Below are positions 1 through 5,368 of a stretch of 5,368 nt of DNA, piece by piece. The DNA is from Verrucomicrobiota bacterium. Lineage in GTDB: Bacteria > Verrucomicrobiota > Verrucomicrobiia > Limisphaerales > JAFMIX01. The DNA lies in contig JAPLTZ010000323.1 in assembly GCA_026397895.1 (NCBI GenBank), positions 1 to 5,368 of the forward strand. Reading direction: 5' to 3'. The notes beneath the pieces are model-generated. The model saw only the letters and a program-made list of their open reading frames with translations, had not been told where the DNA came from and searched no databases. Position numbers and translations under genes: made by a program. Every line of letters begins with the position of its first letter. Positions within the stretch are counted from its first letter, which is position 1.

Positions 1-587
1 CCTTCCGCGGCGTGACCACCGACCCCGAACTCGCCGCGCAGCCGCTGCTCCTGCTCGATGTCGGCGGCGGCAGCACCGAATTCATCCTCGGCCACGGCGC
101 GCGCAAGGATTTCGCCCACAGCTTCCCGCTCGGCTCGGTGCGGTTGCTCGAACAAATTTCCGTGAGCGACCCTCCCGCGCCCGCCGAACTCGCCGCCTGC
201 CGCGCGCAACTGAAAGATTTTCTCCGCCGCGAAGTCCGCCCCCAACTCGTCGCCGAACTCCGCTACGAACTCAAACACGACCAACTGCTGTTCGTGGGCA
301 CGGGCGGCACGACGACCATCCTCGCGCGCATGGAGGCGCAGATGACCGGCTTCGACCGCGACCGCATCGAAGCCGTGCGCTTGAGTGCCGCCGCCGTCCG
401 CGCGCATGTCGAACGGCTGTGGAGCTTGCCGCTGGCCGAGCGCCGGCAACTCATCGGCCTGCCGCCCAAGCGCGCCGACGTGATCCTGACCGGCGCGGTG
501 ATCTACGAGGCCGTGATGCAGGAATTTGGTTTTGCCGAACTCCGCGTCAGCACGCGCGGCCTGCGCTTCGCGGCGGTGATGGAATAA
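1..587 (+). CDS. Ppx/GppA-family phosphatase, C-terminal part (5' end outside window)
   Basis: This is the C-terminal ~194 residues of an exopolyphosphatase / guanosine pentaphosphate phosphatase (ASKHA fold). The family hydrolyses terminal phosphates of polyphosphate or pppGpp in the cytoplasm. Codons run in the frame starting at base 3 (F-R-G-V...), and reading is open to the window edge, so the gene starts upstream; the GTG at 12 is probably internal. Seen directly: the phosphate-binding loop LDVGGGSTEF, the second glycine-rich nucleotide-fold motif FVGTGGTTT, and the C-terminal family signature RADVILTGAVIYEAVMQEFGF followed by LRVSTRGLR. The protein ends at TAA 585-587 soon after that signature, as in the short (~300 aa) bacterial form with no HD-type C-terminal extension. 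Ppx and GppA activities cannot be told apart from this part. The high-GC codon use matches most of copA downstream. A 147-bp spacer full of hairpins follows, so co-transcription with copA is uncertain. Confidence 0.93.
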   Translation, partial: FRGVTTDPELAAQPLLLLDVGGGSTEFILGHGARKDFAHSFPLGSVRLLEQISVSDPPAPAELAACRAQLKDFLRREVRPQLVAELRYELKHDQLLFVGTGGTTTILARMEAQMTGFDRDRIEAVRLSAAAVRAHVERLWSLPLAERRQLIGLPPKRADVILTGAVIYEAVMQEFGFAELRVSTRGLRFAAVME

Positions 588-602
588 ACCGGGAGCGTTT
601 TG

Positions 603-701
603 GAATGCGGCGACACGTCGCCGCTTTGTAACTGGGAGACATGTCTCCCAGTTATAAAGCGCGGTCTTGCCCGCGCAGTCCAAATGCGCAACTCCGCATT
701 C
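603..701. repeat. REP-like cluster of four adjacent hairpins with terminal inverted repeat
   Basis: The spacer between ppx and copA is almost entirely palindromic. Hairpin 1 (607-624) has perfect 8-bp arms gcggcgac/gtcgccgc around 2 bases. Hairpin 2 (623-660) has 18-bp arms around 'at', with one G-T mismatch (628/655); its core actgggagac/gtctcccagt is perfect. Hairpin 3 (659-676) has arms gcgcgg/ccgcgc with a 6-base loop. Hairpin 4 (683-700) has arms aatgcg/cgcatt with a 6-base loop. Hairpins 1, 2 and 3 share their edge bases (623-624, 659-660). The whole block is bounded by gaatgcgg (603-610) and its reverse complement ccgcattc (694-701). No T-tract follows any stem, so it is not a classical intrinsic terminator. 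It resembles a non-autonomous palindromic repeat (REP/BIME-like). That class assignment is inference, since no second copy is visible in the window. Confidence 0.8.
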
Positions 702-734
702 GACGGGCTTTCGGCCAGAGCGTAGATTCCCCGC

Positions 735-3050
735 ATGACCGAACTCCGCGTCAACGGCATGACCTGCGGCAATTGCGCCCGCAAAGTCACCACCGCGCTG
801 CAAGCCGTCCCCGGCGTCCACAGCGTCGCGGTGAACCTTGAAGCGCGCCGCGCATCCGTCCGCTGGCACGCCGCCGCCGCTACTGATACGGGAAAACTTC
901 TCGCCGCGCTCGCCGCCGCCGGCTACGACGCGAAACTAGCCGAAAACAAATCCGCCGAAACCAACCGCACCGACTGGCATTTTAATCTCTGGCTCGGCGG
1001 CGGCGTCACCGTTGCGCTCATGCTGGGCGAATGGGTTTTCGGCGTGGCGATGCAGCCGTGGTTTCAATGGCTCGCCTTCGCGCTCGCCGCCGTGGTGCAG
1101 ATTTATTGTGGCGCGGAATTTTATCGCGGCGCGTGGCGGCAGCTCAAAGCCGGCAGCTCGAACATGGACACGCTCGTCGCGCTCGGCTCGACCACGGCGT
1201 TCGCGTTCAGCGCGTGGGCGTTGCTCTCCGGCCACGGCGGGCACGTCTATTTCATGGAAGCGGCGGGCATCATCACGCTCATCAGCATCGGCCACTGGCT
1301 GGAGGCGCGCGTGGGCGCGCGCGCGTCCGGGGCGCTCAAGAACCTGCTGCAACTCGCGCCGCCGACGGCGAGAAAAATTCAAAAAACTGAAAGTGGAAAG
1401 CTGAAAGCTGAAATGCCCTTCGACATCCGCAAGTTCGCGTTTTCCAATTCTGCACTCCGCACTCCCCATTCCGAAATCGAAACGGAAGTTCCCGTCGCCG
1501 ACCTGCGCCCCGGCGATCTCGTCGCGCTGCGGCCCGGCGACCGCGTGCCGGTGGACGGCATCGTGACCGAGGGCGATTCCGCCGTGGACGAAGCCATCCT
1601 CACCGGCGAATCCGTGCCGGTGGACAAGAAGATTGGCAGCGAACTTTTTGCCGGCACGGTGAATCTCAACGGCCGCCTCGTCATGCGCGTGACCGCCACG
1701 GGCGAGGCGACCGCGCTCGCGAACATCATCGCCGCCGTGCAGCGGGCGCAGACGAGCCGCGCCAACATCCAGCGCCTCGGCGACCGCGTGAGCAACGTGT
1801 TCGTGCCGGTGGTCGTGGTGATCGCGGTGGCGGCGGCGTTCTGGTGGGGACTCGCGCCGGAAGCGGCCAATCACGTTCACGCCTGGCTCGCGCCGTTCCT
1901 GTGGCCCGCGCATCTGCCGACGGGCGCGGCGACGGCGTTCATCGTCGCGGCGGCGGTGCTGATTGTGGCGTGTCCGTGCGCGATGGGCTTGGCGACGCCC
2001 GCCGCGATCATGGCGGCGGCAAACGCGGCGGCGCGGCGCGGCATCCTCATCCGCGACGGCGTGGCGCTCGAAAAAGCGGGGGAAATTACGGCGGTGATTT
2101 TTGACAAGACCGGCACGCTGACCGAAGGCCGACCAAAAGTTGTGGCGAACCAGACGTTCCCAATACAGATGTCTACGGAATTGAAGTCATTCAAGATTGA
2201 GGAATTGGCGAGTTCGCTCTCGTCATTATCCAGCCATCCGTTGAGTAAATCCGTTGCTGAAATTTCTACAACGCGACTTTCGTTGAAAGGTTTTAAGGAA
2301 TTTTCAGGGCGCGGCGTTGTCGCCATGCTGGAAGCTGGGCATTTGCTTCAGTTGGGTTCTTTGCGCTGGTTGGAAGAAGAAAAAGTCGAACTTGAAGCGG
2401 TAACAACTTTTGCAGATGAATGGATGACAAAAGGCGCGACAGTTCTTGGCTTTGCCGTGGATAATCGTTTGGTTGCAGTTTTTGCTTTGCAAGACACGTT
2501 GAAGCCAACAACCGCCAAGGCTCTTGAACATCTGCGCTACGATTATCTGACAGACGGCTATCGAATTTATCTTCTTTCTGGGGACTCAAGCCGGACAGTT
2601 CATGCCATTGCGACCAAACTCGACATTCCTCATTCCCATGTTTTTGCCGAAGTGCGCCCGGAACAGAAGGCGGAGTTCGTGAAAAAACTTCAGGCGCGCG
2701 GCGAGCGCGTGGCGTTCGTGGGCGACGGCATCAATGACGCGCCGGCGCTGACGCAGGCGGACCTGGGCATCGCGGTGAGCCGGGCGAGCGATGTGGCGCG
2801 CGAGGCGGCGGATATCATCCTGCTGAAGTCGGAGATCGAGGCGGTGCCGGAGGCGCTGGGGCTGGCGCGAGCGGCGTTGCGGACGATCCGGCAGAATCTG
2901 TTCTGGGCGTTTTTCTACAACGCGCTGGGCGTGCCGCTGGCGGCGCTGGGTTTCATGAGTCCGATTTTGTGCGCGGCGGCGATGGGGGTCTCGGACCTGA
3001 TCGTGATCGGGAACGCGCTGCGGCTGGCGCGGTGGAGAGGCAAAGGCTGA
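735..3050 (+). CDS. copA: Copper-exporting P1B-type ATPase (CopA-like), 771 aa
   Basis: This is an inner-membrane heavy-metal ATPase that couples ATP hydrolysis to export of Cu(I) from the cytoplasm. One N-terminal HMA metal-binding domain (residues ~2-66) carries GMTCGNC, with metal-binding C11 and C14. Predicted membrane segments lie at ~84-106, 111-133, 144-164, 172-191, 352-373, 397-420, 721-740 and 742-763. The actuator domain has TGES (290-293). The transport site has CPC (413-415), Y728-N729 in helix 7 and M750/S753 in helix 8. The phosphorylation motif DKTGTLT is at D457, the P1B-specific His-Pro at 501-502, and the hinge GDGINDAP at 663-670. These residues support Cu(I) specificity rather than Zn/Cd. 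Oddities: a ~31-residue insertion at 217-247; VSRASD where many family members have a Gly-Thr-rich stretch after GIA; MGVSD rather than the usual MSxSS type in helix 8; and an AT-rich tract encoding the nucleotide-binding domain. The reading frame is intact and all catalytic motifs are present. No clear Shine-Dalgarno precedes the ATG at 735, and no copper regulator or chaperone is adjacent. Confidence 0.95.
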   Translation: MTELRVNGMTCGNCARKVTTALQAVPGVHSVAVNLEARRASVRWHAAAATDTGKLLAALAAAGYDAKLAENKSAETNRTDWHFNLWLGGGVTVALMLGEWVFGVAMQPWFQWLAFALAAVVQIYCGAEFYRGAWRQLKAGSSNMDTLVALGSTTAFAFSAWALLSGHGGHVYFMEAAGIITLISIGHWLEARVGARASGALKNLLQLAPPTARKIQKTESGKLKAEMPFDIRKFAFSNSALRTPHSEIETEVPVADLRPGDLVALRPGDRVPVDGIVTEGDSAVDEAILTGESVPVDKKIGSELFAGTVNLNGRLVMRVTATGEATALANIIAAVQRAQTSRANIQRLGDRVSNVFVPVVVVIAVAAAFWWGLAPEAANHVHAWLAPFLWPAHLPTGAATAFIVAAAVLIVACPCAMGLATPAAIMAAANAAARRGILIRDGVALEKAGEITAVIFDKTGTLTEGRPKVVANQTFPIQMSTELKSFKIEELASSLSSLSSHPLSKSVAEISTTRLSLKGFKEFSGRGVVAMLEAGHLLQLGSLRWLEEEKVELEAVTTFADEWMTKGATVLGFAVDNRLVAVFALQDTLKPTTAKALEHLRYDYLTDGYRIYLLSGDSSRTVHAIATKLDIPHSHVFAEVRPEQKAEFVKKLQARGERVAFVGDGINDAPALTQADLGIAVSRASDVAREAADIILLKSEIEAVPEALGLARAALRTIRQNLFWAFFYNALGVPLAALGFMSPILCAAAMGVSDLIVIGNALRLARWRGKG
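1383..1475 (+). repeat. In-frame heptameric-repeat insertion inside copA
   Basis: Two runs of imperfect 7-bp repeats flank a short unique stretch. Positions 1387-1414 read ctgaaag, tggaaag, ctgaaag, ctgaaat; positions 1448-1475 read ttctgca, ctccgca, ctcccca, ttccgaa. They encode residues 217-247 of the ATPase, between the TAR (211-213) that ends the stalk after helix 4 and the actuator strand ETEVPVADL (249-257). In typical CopA proteins that connection is only about ten residues, so this is an extra ~30 residues. The total is a multiple of three and the frame stays open. Repeats of these types are, as I recall, common between genes in Verrucomicrobiota; that an intergenic repeat was captured here is inference. 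Confidence 0.78.
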
Positions 3051-3228
3051 CGCGAATTCCATGCTGTTGAAAACCAGAATCTAGACAAATGGAACTCGGA
3101 CTTTAGTCCGCTTCCGCGCCCGGGAGCTGGCCATGCACGGCGGACTAAAGTCCACGCTCCGCTTTGATTGTGGCAACGCTGCGGCGTGTCCCTTCCGCGT
3201 AATCGTTGATTGAGTGCCTGTGTTTATT
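3051..3228. other. Non-coding spacer between convergent genes
   Basis: This 178-bp gap lies between the copA stop and the stop of the small exported-protein gene on the opposite strand. Apart from the inverted repeat at 3098-3153 I see no open reading frame, RNA gene or intrinsic terminator with a T-tract. Base composition falls compared with the copA 3' end. Confidence 0.7.
3098..3153. repeat. Inverted repeat with 14-bp perfect arms
   Basis: ggactttagtccgc (3098-3111) is repeated as its exact reverse complement gcggactaaagtcc (3140-3153), separated by a 28-base GC-rich loop. Each arm is itself a small palindrome (ggact-tt-agtcc), so the element can form one large cruciform or two small hairpins. 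It sits between convergent genes, where a bidirectional transcription stop would make sense, but there is no U-tract. A palindromic dispersed repeat is the alternative reading. Confidence 0.75.
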
Positions 3229-3546
3229 TTAGTAGGTGAATGAGGAGTTGGTGCTCAACGTGACAACCGGAATACCTCCGATAGCGCTAACACTCGACTG
3301 ATAGCCCACGATGGTAACTTTTCTATTGTTATAGTCGTTTATCGTAATCACTCCTCCCCCATTAAAATAGGTGCTGCCAGTGAATCCCGTTGCGAGCGCA
3401 GTTATGGTAATTGCGGTTGTGCTGGGCGCGGCAGCGGCTGCTTGAGCTTGTGCTTTAGTCGGGTTGAAAAGTGTGGATGCTAATAGGATTGCGGCGACTG
3501 AAATAATCGCGCCGGTTGCCATCAGGCTTATGTCTCGAACTTTCAT
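3229..3546 (-). CDS. Small exported protein of unknown function, 105 aa
   Basis: I do not recognise this protein. The N-terminus (MKVRDISLMATGAIISVAAI...) has a charged start, then a hydrophobic core at about residues 8-26, then a TKAQAQAA stretch with plausible signal-peptidase sites, giving a mature chain of roughly 70 residues. The mature part is rich in Thr, Ser, Ile, Val, Gly and Asn, with no Cys. It contains a GGGVITINDYNNRKVTIVGY segment that reads as alternating beta strands. The start is well supported: ATG at 3546-3544 is preceded by an aagga Shine-Dalgarno at 7 bases. Its start lies 44 bp downstream of the stop of the repeat-protein gene on the same strand, so the two are probably co-transcribed. 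A periplasmic, cell-surface or secreted partner of the larger protein is the natural inference, without direct proof. Confidence 0.72.
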   Translation of the reverse strand: MKVRDISLMATGAIISVAAILLASTLFNPTKAQAQAAAAAPSTTAITITALATGFTGSTYFNGGGVITINDYNNRKVTIVGYQSSVSAIGGIPVVTLSTNSSFTY

Positions 3547-3553
3547 GGTGTGT

Positions 3554-3558
3554 TCCTT
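3554..3558 (-). promoter_or_regulatory. Shine-Dalgarno site of the small exported protein
   Basis: On the minus strand aagga lies 7 bases upstream of the ATG at 3546. It is the clearest ribosome binding site in the window and supports that start, and so the signal sequence that follows it. Confidence 0.7.
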
Positions 3559-3590
3559 TTGTTGTTGTTTGTTTGGTGTTTGACTGAAAA

Positions 3591-4616
3591 TTAGTCGGCG
3601 AATTGCTGTTCCCCTGTTCCAAAGAACGCGTAGATGACGTAGTTGTTGAAATCAGTCGGGGAGAGAATAGTTTTCAAAGTGCCAAGGAGCGCGAACAACG
3701 ACTGATCCTGAAAATCCAAATTGATGGTCGCACTGGTGTTGGTTGGATACGATGTGGTTCGGCCATCCGCCCCTTGCCGCAACGCCCAGCCTGCATTGGG
3801 GTAGGCGATCTTCCGCCCGTCCGCACCATTGGTGGTTGCAAAATCAGACGATAAATAGGTAACGCTTCGGCCATCAGCACCACGGCTATTCGTCCACCCG
3901 ACTGTGGGAAATGCCGCAACCCGACCGTCTATCCCGTTCGTCGTTGAAAAGTAAGTCAAAGGAAACGCGACTCTCCTGCCATCTGCGCCCAAACGATTTG
4001 TCCAGCCAGACGCAGGATAGGCCACAATCCGGCCATCGCTGCCTTGCACGTTCGTAAATCCGGTCTGGTAATACGCCACCATTCTCCCATCAGCCCCCAC
4101 CTTGTTGGTAAATCCCGGTGGGAACGCAATCATTCGTCCGTCGCTACCCTGGGCCGTGTTCCAGCCTGACGGGAAAGCGATGGTTCTGCCGTCCGCTCCT
4201 TTGGCTATCTGCCAACCCGACGGATAGTTAAGCAGTCGGCCACCGCTGCCGTTGGTTGTCAGCCAAGTCGGGTAGGTGTTCGGCACGATGACCGTCCAAT
4301 AAAGTTTGCCCCGATAAAAACGGCGTTGAAATTGCGCCACATTCGTATCGGCAAAGGAAACTGAACCAGCGGCAACAATGTTTGTGGTCAGCGAATTCCA
4401 AGCGGAAAAGTTAGTGCTGGTTTCCACCATGTAAGTCCGACCAACCGGGGCAGAAATGGCAACAGCAATCGAGTTGTTGGTAATTGTTCCAAGCGAGTTG
4501 ACCTGCATCTGCGCCTGGGTTGAAACGAAGGAAAAAAACAGGCAGTAATAAATCACAGCCAGCGGAAGGGGATTTTTTATAACTTCATTCCCATATCGGC
4601 GGTTGATAGTCGCCAC
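3591..4616 (-). CDS. Exported protein with ten GADGR/YPxxGW tandem repeats
   Basis: I do not recognise this as a named family. With a GTG start at 4616 it has 341 residues. There is a signal sequence (core PLPLAVIYYCLFFSFV, likely cleavage after STQA, residues 32-35). Next comes a ~65-residue beta-rich segment (TYMVETSTNFSAWNSLTTN ... FADTNVAQFQRRFYRGK) of a type I associate with verrucomicrobial exported proteins. A ten-unit repeat array follows at residues ~120-291, then a ~50-residue unique C-terminus (DFQDQSLFALLGTLKTILSP...). There is no LPXTG, lipobox or clear PEP-CTERM anchor. The start is uncertain. The same frame stays open to a GTG at 4694 (367 aa), but that puts ~46 residues before the hydrophobic core, and neither GTG has a good Shine-Dalgarno. 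An ATG at 4588 one frame away would give a typical signal sequence if one base were added. It is followed after 44 bp by the small exported-protein gene, and lies divergent to the XRE regulator. Confidence 0.75.
   Translation of the reverse strand: MATINRRYGNEVIKNPLPLAVIYYCLFFSFVSTQAQMQVNSLGTITNNSIAVAISAPVGRTYMVETSTNFSAWNSLTTNIVAAGSVSFADTNVAQFQRRFYRGKLYWTVIVPNTYPTWLTTNGSGGRLLNYPSGWQIAKGADGRTIAFPSGWNTAQGSDGRMIAFPPGFTNKVGADGRMVAYYQTGFTNVQGSDGRIVAYPASGWTNRLGADGRRVAFPLTYFSTTNGIDGRVAAFPTVGWTNSRGADGRSVTYLSSDFATTNGADGRKIAYPNAGWALRQGADGRTTSYPTNTSATINLDFQDQSLFALLGTLKTILSPTDFNNYVIYAFFGTGEQQFAD
3744..4259 (-). repeat. Ten-unit protein-level tandem repeat (16-18 aa per unit)
   Basis: Successive units read like TNxxGADGRxxAYPxxGW. 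The invariant core is G-[ASI]-D-G-R; the first copy has GSGGR. It is followed by a hydrophobic pair, an aromatic, usually Pro, and an aromatic (W/F) at the end. Unit lengths in order of translation are 16, 17, 17, six of 18, and a final 14 before the pattern fades. At DNA level the copies differ freely at third codon positions (for example ggggctgatgg, ggcagcgatgg, gggatagacgg). The pattern is therefore kept at the protein level rather than being a fresh DNA duplication. Confidence 0.9.
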
Positions 4617-4757
4617 GCCTTTTAGCCCGCCAGCGCACGGAACGCCCTGCTCCGTTTCGGCAAGACTCATTTCTTTGGATTCGGCCTGCTCCACAACGGC
4701 AGCATAAGTAAAAATACATCACGAAGTAAAGCCTCGTGTTTGACTGTGAACATTTTC

Positions 4758-4762
4758 GAGAG
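4758..4762 (+). promoter_or_regulatory. Possible Shine-Dalgarno deciding the XRE regulator start
   Basis: gagag lies 9 bases before the ATG at 4772. It favours that codon over the in-frame GTG at 4736, which would add 12 residues with no family counterpart. The match is moderate. Confidence 0.4.
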
Positions 4763-4771
4763 AATTTGGCC

Positions 4772-5014
4772 ATGCCTGCGCGCAAGCCTGAATTCTGTCC
4801 GCATCGAACGCGGCTCGGAAAAAACGTGGCCGTGTTGCGGACGAGGCGGGATTTGACCCAAGAAAAGCTGGCCGAAAAAGTCGGGGTAAGTGCGCGTTAC
4901 ATTCAAAATGTCGAAGCCGGGGAGAATTTTCCAAGCCTGCCAACGCTGGTTCGCTTGCGTGCGACGCTTCGCTGTGATTGGAACGACCTCTTTGCAGGTT
5001 GTGACAAGGTCTGA
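4772..5014 (+). CDS. XRE-family helix-turn-helix transcriptional regulator, 80 aa
   Basis: This is a small cytoplasmic DNA-binding protein of the Cro/C1 (HTH_3) type. The domain spans residues ~15-74 (LGKNVAVLRTRRDLTQEKLA...). The first helix of the motif is TQEKLAEKVG (29-38), the recognition helix is SARYIQNVEAG (40-50), and the typical PSLPTLVRLRATL helices close the fold. The W-N-D-L-F ending corresponds to the usual end of the domain. There is no extra sensor, metal-binding or peptidase domain, so any control would come through DNA binding alone or a partner. The gene is divergent from the repeat-protein gene, with ~155 bp between the preferred starts, and convergent with the Spy-like gene 35 bp away. 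It could be a local repressor of the exported-protein pair, an orphan regulator, or the antitoxin of a lost toxin pair; no toxin gene is adjacent. Confidence 0.88.
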   Translation: MPARKPEFCPHRTRLGKNVAVLRTRRDLTQEKLAEKVGVSARYIQNVEAGENFPSLPTLVRLRATLRCDWNDLFAGCDKV

Positions 5015-5049
5015 CACGAACTCCGCAAGCGTCCACCTTGCCCAATGAC

Positions 5050-5368
5050 TTACGGCTTTGGCTCGACGGCGTTCGTGGGCGTCGGCGTCGCCGGTTGTCC
5101 GGCGGGCTTGGCCGGCTTGGGCTTCATGAGTTCGTCGAAACGCGCGGCCTGTTCGGGGGTGAAGACTTCCTTCATTTTTTCGCGGGAGGATTTCATCTCG
5201 TCGCGCAGTTCGGGCGAGATTTTTTCCCAGATTTCCTTGGAGCGTTTCTGGCTTTCCTCAAGGATGGCGGAAATAGCTTGGTGTTGTTCCGGCGTCAGCT
5301 TGAGTTCGTGGTCGAGGCGTTCCAGAAATTCCTTGCCGGCGCCGCGGCCAGGAGGATGGGAAAAATAC
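5050..5368 (-). CDS. Spy/CpxP-like LTxxQ-motif periplasmic protein, C-terminal part
   Basis: This frame is open from the right edge to TAA (5052-5050) and encodes 105 residues. The N-terminus with the expected signal peptide lies outside the window. After a Pro/Gly stretch (SHPPGRGAGKEF) the chain is strongly helical and charged. It contains LTPEQHQAISAIL, a second half with SPELRDEMKSSREKMKEVFTPEQAARFDELM, and a Pro/Ala/Thr/Lys tail (KPAKPAGQPATPTPTN...). The two TPEQ elements about 50 residues apart are the hallmark of Spy/CpxP-type chaperone or envelope-stress proteins, also annotated as 'heavy-metal resistance' or 'periplasmic heavy metal sensor'. Many are next to extracytoplasmic sigma-factor genes, which would lie beyond the window. 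Membership is likely; the exact role (folding chaperone or metal-responsive sensor) cannot be decided. Confidence 0.82.
   Translation of the reverse strand, partial: YFSHPPGRGAGKEFLERLDHELKLTPEQHQAISAILEESQKRSKEIWEKISPELRDEMKSSREKMKEVFTPEQAARFDELMKPKPAKPAGQPATPTPTNAVEPKP

Noticed and set aside
12..14. GTG as the start of the Ppx/GppA gene
   Set aside because: The frame is open upstream to the window edge, and the family needs about 110 more residues of N-terminal ASKHA domain before the GGGSTE motif.
936..1913. Long open frame (325 codons) antisense to copA
   Set aside because: It is a by-product of high GC in copA. The predicted chain is Arg/His-rich low complexity with no recognisable domain, and the sense strand encodes all P-type ATPase motifs across the same bases.
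3603..3854. Plus-strand 83-codon frame inside the repeat-protein gene
   Set aside because: It is antisense to a clear repeat-containing coding frame, has no ribosome site and no recognisable domain.
3744..4259. Periodic ~51-54-bp pattern considered as a CRISPR array
   Set aside because: The periodicity is a coding repeat (GADGR units) with synonymous divergence. There are no identical DNA repeats separated by unique spacers and no cas genes.
4736..4771. Upstream GTG start for the XRE regulator
   Set aside because: It would add 12 residues with no family counterpart, and the ATG at 4772 has a plausible gagag site at 9 bases.
4585..4785. 66-codon minus-strand frame upstream of the exported protein
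   Set aside because: It overlaps the leader of the repeat-protein gene in another frame, and its Cys/Arg-rich translation shows no domain, signal or ribosome site.
5025..5041. Short hairpin gcaag/cttgc between the XRE and Spy-like genes as a terminator
   Set aside because: It has only 5 bp of stem with a 7-base loop and no T-tract, which is expected by chance.

Overview
The window looks like a chromosomal segment from a member of Verrucomicrobiota, probably a GC-rich Pedosphaera/Limisphaerales-type lineage. Three things suggest this, and all rest on recalled patterns rather than a search. A secreted protein carries the 'ETSTNFSAWNSLTTN...FADTN...QRRFYRG' segment I associate with verrucomicrobial exported proteins. 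Low-complexity heptameric repeats (ctgaaag / ctccgca types) are present. The intergenic spaces hold compact palindromic elements.

Layout, left to right. (1) Positions 1-587 (+) hold the C-terminal part of a Ppx/GppA-family exopolyphosphatase/guanosine pentaphosphate phosphatase, cut by the window edge. (2) Positions 588-734 are a non-coding spacer filled by a roughly 100-bp cluster of four hairpins bounded by an 8-bp inverted repeat. (3) Positions 735-3050 (+) hold a complete P1B-type copper-exporting ATPase (CopA-like). It is odd in two ways: a ~31-residue low-complexity insertion in front of the actuator domain, encoded by heptameric repeat DNA, and a nucleotide-binding domain encoded by much AT-richer DNA than the rest of the gene. 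(4) Positions 3051-3228 are a spacer with a long-armed inverted repeat, lying between convergent genes. (5) Positions 3229-4616 (-) hold a probable two-gene transcription unit for exported proteins: a ~341-aa protein with ten 16-18-residue 'GADGR...YP..GW' tandem repeats, then a 105-aa protein with an N-terminal signal sequence. (6) Positions 4772-5014 (+) hold a small XRE-family helix-turn-helix regulator, divergent from the exported pair. (7) Positions 5050-5368 (-) hold the C-terminal part of a Spy/CpxP-like LTxxQ protein, cut by the right edge.

The flanking genes (ppx, copA, spy-like) are ordinary housekeeping or stress genes with no evident shared pathway. The centre (3229-5014) is an accessory-looking, lower-GC block: a repeat-built exported protein, a small exported companion and a divergent regulator. 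I do not recognise the repeat protein as a named family, and it is the best candidate here for something undescribed. No tRNA, rRNA, CRISPR, transposase or phage gene was seen.
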